The translations under genes were made by a program, and so were the position numbers. Positions 1 through 8,187 of a stretch of 64,000 nucleotides of DNA are shown here, piece by piece. Positions within the stretch are counted from its first letter, which is position 1; each line of letters starts with the position of its first letter. Source of the stretch: Zelonia costaricensis (taxonomy: Eukaryota; Euglenozoa; Kinetoplastea; Trypanosomatida; Trypanosomatidae); NCBI GenBank assembly GCA_030849075.1, contig JASAOO010003466.1:1-64000 (forward strand), given 5' to 3'. The notes beneath the pieces are model-generated. The model saw only the letters and a program-made list of their open reading frames with translations. It did not search any database and had not been told where the DNA came from.

Positions 1-942
1 GGACGGCGCCGGTACGAGGGGTGAGGCGCTCAGTTCCGTACTTCCACCACCAGCGCGGGTGCTTTCGCTGATCGCGTTAAGCAGACTTCCGGTGCGGGCG
101 TAGTGGACTGCTGCCGCTGCTGCTTTCATCGATGATGATGACATTGATGCCACGCGCACGCGTTGGATAGCGGCGTCGGGTAGCGAGGCGGTCCCGCCCG
201 AGGGCGGCGGCGGCGGGGAGCGCCCACTCAAGCCACCTGCGGCACCGTTCCGGGTGCCACCCGCCGCTCTGGCGCCCTGCGCGGCCCCCGCTGATGGGCC
301 ACCAGCAGCTGCGGGTAATGCGGTGGTGGCGGCAGGCGAGGCGGAGGAGGTCAGCGGCCGAGGTGTTGTGAACGGCGACGGGCCGGGCAGGCTGGACGAC
401 GCCGCGGAGTGGCTCGGCATGGCGCTCACCGCGGTCCCCGAAGCGTGAGCAGCGAGTCCGTTCAGAGTCCCGCTACCGCCTCCGTTGCCGGTGCATGACC
501 GCGGCGACACAAAGGACGTACAGGCCATGGAGGGCAGCGCTGGTGCAGTCGCGTTGCCCTTGCCGCTGCCGCTGTCTGCGCGGGCCCTGGCAACCGCCTC
601 GCTGCGCAGTGCCACGCGTCGCTGCAAGTCAAGCGACAAAGACGAAGCGAAGAGCGCCGCAGGGCTGGCTGCCGCTGCCCCTGCAGTGGGCGGTGCTGAG
701 GCTGTCGCGCTGGTGACGTTAGTGGCTGGCGGAGTGGGGGAGGCGGCGAAGGGCCGGTACGGCTCTCGCCGCGGCGGCTTCGGGCCCGAGTCTGTCAAGC
801 CCGGCAGCGGGGACGACACGGGCGGCGAGCGGCTGCCGTCGGCGGCTCCTCCAGCTCCCGTTGCCGCCGTTCTGGTGGTGGCCGATGCCACGGGCGCACC
901 GCTGGACGTCGGCACGCTATCTCGCATCGTGGGGGTGGACAT
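1..942 (-). CDS. Hypothetical low-complexity protein, 3' end cut by window edge
   Basis: A minus-strand frame opens with ATG at 942-940 and runs without a stop to position 1, giving 314 visible codons. The C-terminus lies outside the window. An in-frame TAA at 964-966 sits just upstream, so the ATG at 942 is the first possible start; the next in-frame ATG is five codons later. The protein begins MSTPTMRDSV and is dominated by Ala, Ser, Gly, Pro and Thr. There are no transmembrane segments and no motif I recognise. I read every codon and found no stop, and the strand matches all neighbours, so a real gene is likely. A plus-strand frame at 485-973 is its antisense shadow. The function cannot be inferred from the part seen; a folded domain may lie in the missing C-terminal part. 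Confidence 0.7.
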   Translation of the reverse strand, partial: MSTPTMRDSVPTSSGAPVASATTRTAATGAGGAADGSRSPPVSSPLPGLTDSGPKPPRREPYRPFAASPTPPATNVTSATASAPPTAGAAAASPAALFASSLSLDLQRRVALRSEAVARARADSGSGKGNATAPALPSMACTSFVSPRSCTGNGGGSGTLNGLAAHASGTAVSAMPSHSAASSSLPGPSPFTTPRPLTSSASPAATTALPAAAGGPSAGAAQGARAAGGTRNGAAGGLSGRSPPPPPSGGTASLPDAAIQRVRVASMSSSSMKAAAAAVHYARTGSLLNAISESTRAGGGSTELSASPLVPAPS

Positions 943-2836
943 GCCGCGTCTACGCGCGCTCGCTTATCAATAAACGCACACAAAACACACAAGGGTGCCT
1001 TAAGCAGAGGTGCGTAGGTGTGCGTCTCGATGGTAGACACACACACACACACTGGCAACACAGAGAGGAGGGGGGCACGCAGGACCTGTACGTAGCGGTA
1101 CTGACACGCACAGACGCAGAGACGCACAACGAGGGGGGGGGGAGGAGAAGAGAAGAGCTGAGGTGCGCCAGCGGGGGATGAAGCAGCGCGAACTGCTGCT
1201 GCTCTACGTTGGCGGCGGCTGGCGCGTCGCCGCCCTCGATTCACGACTTCTCTGTTCCTCGGTGCTGATGGCCCCCCCGTCCCTCCCGTGCTCTCGATGA
1301 GTCTGGGCGATCGAGAAAGAGAGAGGGAGGATGGCGGGGCGGGGCCGGGATAGGCAGACGCCTGAATACAACGTGGGCACGAAGGCGTTCCCTGCTGTGG
1401 TGCAGGCGGCAGGGGAGGGGGTGAGGGAGAAGGCCGAGGGTGGCGATCGCAGTGCGGGTATGTGTATGTGTGTGTGTGTGTGTGCGTTTGTGTGGGTGGG
1501 TGTGGGCCGCATGTGGGCCAGTATCATCGCGCCACAGAGAAACCGGGAGAAGGAAGGGGAGGGGGGGGGGGCGTTACCGGCGGAACAAGTCAAGCGCGTG
1601 AGTGAGAGAGCGGGTTTGTGCCAGAGGAGTGCGGTCACATGGTGGTTGCCGTGATGGTGGCGGGGAAGGGGGGGGGCTCGACCATCCAGAGACCCACGAC
1701 AAGAGGGCCGCGCACGGTAGCCACGCCCAAGCGCACGTGCGCGTACATGGACGTGGCAGAAACCCACGTGCGACAGTGCCTGCCCCGTGCCTCCCTTTCA
1801 GGCACTGATCGAGTGGCGGTTGCGTCACACCACGCCTGCAGGCGCGTGGCACGCACACACACCTCCTCCCTTCTTTACCGCGCAGCCTTCATACGCGCGA
1901 TGCTTCCTGTTCCAGCTGCCTCAGCGGTCCACTGAGCTCCGTGGAAGAGAGACGGGGGAGGGGACGGGTGGAGGACGAGTGCGCTGATGATCACCCCGTG
2001 CGTCGTGCAGCTGTGCGCTGCATTTCTCATCTTCCTTGTTCACTTCATTGCAGTGTTGTACTTGCAGCAAGTTGCATCGTCGACTGGAAACACGAAGGAG
2101 CGACGTAGTGAAGCCGAGCGATCAAGAGAGAGTACCATTGTGTGTGTACGTGTGTTTGCGTGCATAGGACACCACGTCCGCCCTTCCCCCCCCCCCCACC
2201 TACGCTCTCTCACGCGCCTTCTCTACGCCTTATACATACACGCATGCCAGAGAGAAAGAGAGACAGAGTGGGCAAGTGGATGGAGGAAGGGGCATGGAAG
2301 GTGGTGGTGGTGGTGGGGGAGAAGAGGTTTAATTCTCATACTAGTGTACAGCGGAGCGGAAACGAAGGAAGTGCGCCAGAGACGGGAGAAGGGAGTAGCT
2401 ACATCGGTGGCATTCCAACAACAGCATCAAAACACAGACACACGCACAGACACACACAGACACGGGGAAGCAAAGAGCGAGAAATCAGCGCTTACTACGC
2501 ACGTGCGACTCACATTAGGACCGCGCACCCGACCCCGCACGCACACACACACACACACACATGCGGCGGAGGGGTGAGGTGGATTCACGTTGTCGAATAA
2601 TGCGCGAGGGGAGCGCCTCTCCCCCCACGCCCCACTGGGCGAAAGACGTAGCCGAGGGCCTCAGCGGCACGCAGCCCACGGGAGCACGACGCCATGCGTA
2701 CATCGGGGGAAGGGAAGGGAAGGGAAGGAGGGGTTCAAGCTAACAGACGAACAGCGCACCCTCACACGAAAAGGGAAGCCGGGAGGTAGGTGTGAGGGAG
2801 GGAGGGGAGGGGAGGCATGCGCACCGTCGAGGTCCA
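943..2836. other. Intergenic spacer with CA, TG and GGGAA repeats
   Basis: There is no convincing gene. The spacer holds short CA runs near 1037-1052, a TG run near 1459-1490, a CA run at 2539-2560 and a GGGAA repeat near 2706-2729. It should carry the 5' flank of the left gene and the 3' untranslated region of the EF-hand-like gene. Open frames in it are repeat translations. Confidence 0.7.
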
Positions 2837-4768
2837 TCACCACGTCGCACCCTTCTGGGCACCCGTCGGCGCGGCTCCATCAAAGTCGCCATCCCCACGG
2901 CCCCCGAGAGAGCCGCGCGTCGGCGGCTGCGTCGTCTGCGCGAGGCCCCCGCTGCCGCCGGCGGTGCTGCCTGCACCGCCTCCGTTGCCGGGGCCGCCGG
3001 CGGCCTGCGTGGTGCGGCGCTGCTCCTCGAGCCGCTTCAGGCGATTGCGGTAGGCGGTGCTGTTGCGCATCGACAGGATCATCGGGCTGGGCGGTCGGTA
3101 GACGTTCTGATTCTTGGGCGAGAAGAAGTCGCCGCCGATGCCGGTCCCCATCGCCCCACTCTCCTCCCCACCACCACCACCGCCCCTGCCCTTCTTGCTC
3201 GAGGCGCCCAGCGTGCGGCCCTGGCTGCGGCTGCGCGCCCGCGCGCCGGCGCTCGTGACCTGACGCGAGAGTCGCTTCTGGTAGATGCTGCCGCTGAAGG
3301 CCGACGACTCCGCGCCGTTACCGCCGCCGCCGCCTTGCCCGTTCGCCGCGGCCCCGGTCCCGTTGCCACCCGCCGCGAAGCGCGGTGCGCGGCGGATCAA
3401 GTTCTCGTACAGCTCGGGAAAGAGGTACATGCTGACCAGCAGCATGTGCTCGTCCTCCGTCAGCGGCGTCGGCGGTGGCGCCATGACAGACTTGTGACCC
3501 GCGAGGGCCATTGTGGCGCCGCTGGTGGCGCTCGCGTTGGGGTACGAGCGAGCGCCGTACGGGCCAACAGCGCCGGCGCCGTCCTGCGGCGTGCGCGTGC
3601 TGCCCGGCGACGACCCACGCACGGTACTGCCCGCGTTGTTGTTCGCCAGCTCGTGCGCGTAGACGAGCATCTGGGACCGGCGGCGCAGCGCGCCAGCGGC
3701 GAGGCTCGTGCGCCGCGGCGTGGCGGCGCCGAGGATGGACATCAGCTGCTGATGCGCAGCGTCGTTCGGACTGCCAATCGAGGAGTGCCGGCGGCTGCCG
3801 ATGTTCTCCGCCGACTCCCGCAGGAGGGCTTCACCCATCGTCAGGTCACTCCCCCCGTTGCCCATGCTGTGGTTCGTGTTCGTGCCGTCAGCGCCAGCGG
3901 GCGACGACCAGAGGGCACAGAAGTCAACGTAGTCGAGCACGCCGGAGTGGTGCACGTCCACCGTGCGGATCATCGCGTCGATGTCGATCGTCAGGCCGAA
4001 GCCGCGAATGGCATCGCGCAGCGCACCAGCATCGATCTCACCCCCGCCGTCCTCCTCTCCGCCAAGCGCCACGAAGGCCTTCAGGGTGTCCTCGTCCCCC
4101 GACTGCCCGGCCACGCCAGGCTTGGCGCGACTGCCGCTGAACGCCTTGAAGGCGTGCGCGCCGGCCGAGGGTGAGCTCTCCTGACGCCCGGTGTAGGGGG
4201 CCCCCGCACCCGCTGCCGCGGTGGAGCCGGGGCTGCCGGCCGCCACCACCGCCGCCGTCGCCGCCGCCGCCCGCGCGACCCAGAACTCCTTCTTGTACAG
4301 CCGCAGGTACTGCGTGAGGGTGACGAGGTTGACGCGATCGCGGTACGCACGCAGGATCAGGTTGAGCTCGTTTTCACTCGGGTACACACCGAGCTCGCCG
4401 AGCACGACGCGCAGCTCCAGCCCATTGACGATGTTCTCGCGACCCTCACCCAGCACGGCAGTGAAGCACGCCTTTACACGCGCCATCTCGCTGAGGTCGA
4501 GATCGGGCAGCTTCGCCAGCATCCCGGCGAGCAGCTTGATGCGGTCGGAGGTCACCCCGAATGTGCCGCCCAACCCGTTCGCGTTTGTGTTATCGGGGAA
4601 GGAGAATCCGCCTTGCGGGGAGGCCGACGTGCCGTTGGTGGTGTTATTCATCGTCTTGGTGCGGAAGCCGACGGTGTTGCCGTGCGCCGGGGCAGCTGGC
4701 TGGCCGCCGAGCGTGGCCGCACCCGCGGCGGCGTTGCCCCCCGCTGCGTTGGTGGCTGTGGACGCCAT
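2837..4768 (-). CDS. Atypical EF-hand-like protein
   Basis: This encodes 643 residues from ATG at 4768; a longer frame starts only at TTG. Residues about 90-165 form a helical segment that resembles a degenerate calmodulin-type EF-hand pair. A second EF-hand-like unit near residues 235-290 contains the loop DVHHSGVLDYVD. It keeps Asp at loop position 1, Ser at 5, Gly at 6 and Asp at 12, but has His at 3 and 4, so calcium binding is doubtful. The rest is Gly, Ala, Ser and Asn rich, including a long glycine-rich stretch near residue 490. The C-terminus has a basic Arg/Lys/Glu-rich segment near residues 560-590. No membrane segment or signal peptide is apparent. The family is inferred from loop pattern only. 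It lies between the DDI1-like gene and the truncated gene, on the same strand. Confidence 0.75.
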   Translation of the reverse strand: MASTATNAAGGNAAAGAATLGGQPAAPAHGNTVGFRTKTMNNTTNGTSASPQGGFSFPDNTNANGLGGTFGVTSDRIKLLAGMLAKLPDLDLSEMARVKACFTAVLGEGRENIVNGLELRVVLGELGVYPSENELNLILRAYRDRVNLVTLTQYLRLYKKEFWVARAAAATAAVVAAGSPGSTAAAGAGAPYTGRQESSPSAGAHAFKAFSGSRAKPGVAGQSGDEDTLKAFVALGGEEDGGGEIDAGALRDAIRGFGLTIDIDAMIRTVDVHHSGVLDYVDFCALWSSPAGADGTNTNHSMGNGGSDLTMGEALLRESAENIGSRRHSSIGSPNDAAHQQLMSILGAATPRRTSLAAGALRRRSQMLVYAHELANNNAGSTVRGSSPGSTRTPQDGAGAVGPYGARSYPNASATSGATMALAGHKSVMAPPPTPLTEDEHMLLVSMYLFPELYENLIRRAPRFAAGGNGTGAAANGQGGGGGNGAESSAFSGSIYQKRLSRQVTSAGARARSRSQGRTLGASSKKGRGGGGGGEESGAMGTGIGGDFFSPKNQNVYRPPSPMILSMRNSTAYRNRLKRLEEQRRTTQAAGGPGNGGGAGSTAGGSGGLAQTTQPPTRGSLGGRGDGDFDGAAPTGAQKGATW

Positions 4769-6087
4769 TGTGGCACAACACAATCACACACACAAAAAAA
4801 ACGCGTGTGCGAGCGCGATGGTGCACAGGCGAGCGTGCGTGCGTGTATGTGCGTATGGGCGCTTGTGTGTATGTGTGTGGGTAAGGGCAGGTACGAGGCA
4901 GGGGCCCGGCGTGCTTGCTTCACGTTGATGGAGCTACCACCTTAACTGCACGTGTGTTTGCGTATGTGTGATGCGGAAAGGAGTTCCAACGTCGAGGGCG
5001 CAAGCACGCACACATCAGCCATAGGTGTTGGACAGAGAGCGAGAGAGAGAGAGATGCAGAATGAGGACAGCTACATGCGTGCTGATGCAGGCGGAGGACG
5101 GTCTCTCACACACATCGCGCGGCAATGGTCACCCCCCTCGCAGCGATTGCGTGTGTGGATATCGCTGTGTTTGGCGTTTGTATCCACGGCTGCGATGGAG
5201 AAGCCGGTGCTGTCACCACGCGCCTCCCCAATGTGACCCTTCACCCATGTCGAGGGGAGCGGGAGTGGATGTGTAGCACGTGCACACCAGCACACAGACA
5301 CACCAAAGAGGCCCCCTCCCCTCCTCCCCGCACACGCATCGCGCACAACGCTGCGTGTGCTGCTGTTTTCCTCTCGTTTCAGTTTCTGCCTTCGCCCGCT
5401 GCACGGCAGCAACACGAACCCGCCACACTCTCTCGGTGCACATCAACTTGGGCTGCCTGGACCGCACTTTCACTCACTCACTCGCTCTCTCTTCCCTCCC
5501 GCCCCTTGTGAGCGCGCGGCTCCTCCCCGATGACACGGGAGTGTCGCACTTCAGCAGGAAGCAGGGGAACGAGAAAGACGACGATGTTCACAGCGACAGC
5601 CACGACCGCGAGGGCACGCAGGTACTCGTGTGTCTGGGGCGTGTTTGTATGTGTGTGGCTGGCTGGATGCAGATGAAGCGGTTGACTGCACGCGAGTGTG
5701 ACACAGCAAGGGGATGCCCAAGGGGCCACTGCGTTGGCGCGATGCCGACTGCAACGGCGCTCCGGCTTTGAGGGTTGGTGTTGCGGGGGAGGGGTGAAGC
5801 ACAGAGGCTGTACATGAGGGCATCGGCGTGTGCGTCTGCGTGTTTGAGTGTGAGAGGGTGACATCAGTGGTGCAGCGCACGACCGACACGACGTGCCGTG
5901 GGCACGCACCACCGCTGGAGAAGAACACGCAAAGCGCACATCTGCGAACTCACACGGGAAGGATGTAAAGCGGATCAGGCCATCCGCATGCCGCTGTACT
6001 GATCCACCTCCAGCCCGCAACGCGCAGTCCCTCACCCGGCGCATAGGAAGACAAGGGAGTGACGCGCGCGGCACGAGCCCACCTTCT
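4769..6087. other. Intergenic spacer
   Basis: No gene is supported. It holds a T/G-rich block at about 4838-4881, a GA run near 5038-5054 and a T/G-rich block near 5630-5660. The right part should be the 3' untranslated region of the DDI1-like gene, and the left part the leader of the EF-hand-like gene. Confidence 0.65.
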
Positions 6088-7491
6088 TCACTCCTCGAAG
6101 AAGAGCGCCGCAGCGGCGTCCGCGTCCCAGTCGGCCGCCTCCAGCAGCCGCGCCGCCTCCCCCACTTCATTGATGCCCGTGAAGTCCATGAAGGAGCGCA
6201 CGCGCAACTGCCGCTCGGCTTCATCCGGCGCCGGGAACGGCTGCTGCTGCTGCTGCTGTTGCGGGGGCGGCGGCGGTAATGATGATGCCGGCGCTGCTGG
6301 CGGGGTTGCGCCCGACGTTGCAGCTGCAGCGGTCACAGCCGGCGCTGTAGGCATGGGGTCGTGGTGCCGCGGCGTGGCCTCCTCGTTGGCGTGGGGGTCT
6401 GCCGCCTGCGCTGCCGCGCCGCCGTCGCTGCTCTCGCCGTTCCCGTCGATGTCCACCTCCGCAGAGCGTGGCAGCTCGCTCTCCGGCAAGAAGGGCACCG
6501 TGACGTCGTCGATGACGAGGCAGTTGTCACGAAGGTTGATGAGCATCTGGTGCCGCTTGAGTTGATCGAGGCCGATGATGAGATCCATGGGCTGGTCCTC
6601 GATCACGTAGAAGGCAAAGGGAATGTGCATGCCGGACAAGTTCACGGGTGTCATGTGAATGCGACCAATGATCTCCTGCCGGCCCACCCCCACGGCAACC
6701 CCACGCATGCGGACGTCGAGCAGTCGCATCAGCCCACACCGCTCTGCCGTTCGCATGTTCATGATGCTGTTCTGCGCCCCCGAGTCCACGAAGGCCTTGA
6801 TGGGGATCTGGTTGATGGTGCACGGCACGTACAGCATGACCACCCGCGCGAAGGCCTCCGGTGTGTACTCCAGCGCGTTGGCGAGGTTTTCGTCGATCTG
6901 CTGCTGCTGGATCTGGGCGTAGATACGACGCTGCATCTCGATTTGATACGCCGTCATGCCGTCCGGCTCCGTCCCGTCGGACGGCGCCGCCGGTGCAGGA
7001 GCAGCCGCGCCACTAGCCGCTGCGATGGGAGAGGGTCTCGCACCGCCGGCGATTGCGTTCGTCGCCGTCGCCGCCCTCGCCCGCACGGATGCAGCAGCAG
7101 CAGCAGCAGCAGCGGCGGCACCTCCTCCCCCAGCGAAGAGCTGCATCATGCGCGCTGCCGCGTCCGCGGGCGACAGCGCGGCGGGGGCGGGGGCGGGGGC
7201 AGGCGCGGTCAAGAGAAGGTGAATCGTCTCCTCCGCGGCCCCGCGCTGCACGAGACCCGCGTCCGCCAGCGTCTGCGAGAGGCGCTGCGCATCGACACCG
7301 CCACGCGGCACGGGTGAGCGGCACGCAACGCTCGTGCCGCGCGCTCGATTCGAAATCCCGGAGATGCGATCGCGCAGCTGCGGTGCGTGCGTGTTGATCT
7401 GCTCCATCACATCGCCCACCGTTGCGGTGTCGGGCAGGGCCGCGGAGAAAAGCAGGGCACCGCCGGCGTCACGCACGTGAAGGTGAACCAT
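6088..7491 (-). CDS. DDI1: DDI1-like UBL / retroviral-type aspartyl protease / UBA protein
   Basis: The 467 residues from ATG at 7491 have the full DDI1 layout. Residues about 1-95 are ubiquitin-like. Residues about 215-340 form the aspartyl protease fold, with the active-site motif FVDSGAQN; the catalytic Asp is residue 236. The last 40 residues are a UBA domain starting near SFMDFTGINE. DDI1 proteins shuttle ubiquitinated clients to the proteasome, and the protease can cut heavily ubiquitinated substrates; each protomer supplies one DSG motif to a dimer. The linkers carry an alanine run (codons near 7086-7130) and a polyglutamine run next to prolines (about 6238-6262), both coded by trinucleotide repeats likely to vary in length. 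An open extension to 7620 starts without ATG and translates repeat DNA, so I rejected it. This is a cellular gene, not a retroviral remnant. Confidence 0.93.
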   Translation of the reverse strand: MVHLHVRDAGGALLFSAALPDTATVGDVMEQINTHAPQLRDRISGISNRARGTSVACRSPVPRGGVDAQRLSQTLADAGLVQRGAAEETIHLLLTAPAPAPAPAALSPADAAARMMQLFAGGGGAAAAAAAAAASVRARAATATNAIAGGARPSPIAAASGAAAPAPAAPSDGTEPDGMTAYQIEMQRRIYAQIQQQQIDENLANALEYTPEAFARVVMLYVPCTINQIPIKAFVDSGAQNSIMNMRTAERCGLMRLLDVRMRGVAVGVGRQEIIGRIHMTPVNLSGMHIPFAFYVIEDQPMDLIIGLDQLKRHQMLINLRDNCLVIDDVTVPFLPESELPRSAEVDIDGNGESSDGGAAAQAADPHANEEATPRHHDPMPTAPAVTAAAATSGATPPAAPASSLPPPPPQQQQQQQPFPAPDEAERQLRVRSFMDFTGINEVGEAARLLEAADWDADAAAALFFEE

Positions 7492-7628
7492 GTTGAAGAT
7501 GAAAACAAGAATAGAGGCTTCTGTGAGCTGTGAGCTGTGTGTGCGTGTGTGTGTGTGTGTGTGCGGGTACGTTGGAGTCGGTGGGGGGGGGGGGGGGGAA
7601 TTCCAACGGGGAAGCTTCACGAGGGTCG

Positions 7629-7655
7629 CTGAAGAGACGGCGAGGGGAGTCGGAC
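7629..7655 (-). promoter_or_regulatory. Candidate trans-splice acceptor, proximal copy
   Basis: Read on the minus strand, a pyrimidine-rich stretch ends in CGTCTCTTCAG, with the AG at 7630-7629. It is about 140 bases upstream of the DDI1-like ATG. A polypyrimidine tract followed by AG is the usual spliced-leader acceptor signal in trypanosomatids. This is inferred from sequence only. Confidence 0.35.
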
Positions 7656-7694
7656 AATGACGTGTGTGTGTGTGTGTGTGTTTGTGCGTGTGCA

Positions 7695-7695
7695 N
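7695..7695. other. Ambiguous base (N)
   Basis: There is a single undetermined base between a TG-rich run and a G-run, at the junction of the two tandem copies. It suggests local assembly uncertainty, and the copy number here may be wrong. Confidence 0.95.
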
Positions 7696-7731
7696 GGGGG
7701 GAATGCCAACGGGGGAGCTTCACGAGGGTCG

Positions 7732-7757
7732 CTGAAGAGACGACGAGAGGAGTCGGA
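7732..7757 (-). promoter_or_regulatory. Candidate trans-splice acceptor, distal copy
   Basis: This is the second copy of the same pyrimidine-rich CTCTTCAG signal, with the AG at 7733-7732, carried by the upstream unit of the tandem duplication. Either copy could be used. Confidence 0.3.
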
Positions 7758-8187
7758 CAGTGACGTGTGTGTGTGTGTTTGTGCGTGTGCAGGTAAGTGG
7801 GGGGGGGGATCGGTGGTGAAGAGGGAGGGTGTGGGCAGCGGTGTGGTGACGAGGCTGGTCTGCAAACGCGTCTGAAGCGGTCAAGCGGCTGAGCTCGATG
7901 CCACGACCTCGCGCGCACAACGCCGGGTTTGCTGCTGCTGCGGTCTCCTGCGCTCGTTGCCGGCCTCGTCTTCCTGCTACCAAGAACGCGGGAACACGCA
8001 CACACACGCACACACGCATTTGCACCTCAAAGCACGTGCCAACGGACACGAAACGCGCGCGTACACGCCGCAGGGCAGCAAGATCCACGTCGCACCGCAC
8101 ACAACCACCCTTGTCCGACACCATCGGCCGCGATTTCATGCTGGTACACGGGGACCACGCCGTCATCCGAAGGGGGGGGGACCACCG

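Larger units (their letters stand above)
7599..7791. repeat. Two-copy tandem duplication upstream of the DDI1-like gene
   Basis: Two imperfect copies lie head to tail at about 7599-7694 and 7702-7791. Each starts with a block close to CCAACGGGG-AGCTTCACGA, continues through GAGGGTCGCTGAAGAGACG, and ends in a TG run and a TTTGTGCGTGTGCA tail. They differ by scattered substitutions and TG length. The ambiguous base 7695 lies at the junction. Confidence 0.85.
7492..8187. other. Intergenic spacer with tandem duplication
   Basis: This is the leader region of the DDI1-like gene and the 3' end region of the TBCK-like gene. It contains TG runs at about 7539-7562, 7663-7684 and 7764-7780. It also holds a duplicated block of about 95 bases, one ambiguous base at 7695, and CA-rich sequence near 7995-8025 after the stop of the next gene. 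No gene was seen. Confidence 0.75.

Noticed and set aside
485..973. 162-codon plus-strand frame near the left edge
   Set aside because: It is antisense to the 314-codon minus-strand frame and of low complexity; the strand disagrees with every other gene.
6784..6796. Retroviral-type protease motif as evidence of a retroelement
   Set aside because: The DSGA motif sits between a ubiquitin-like and a UBA domain, the cellular DDI1 layout; no reverse transcriptase, integrase or terminal repeats are present.
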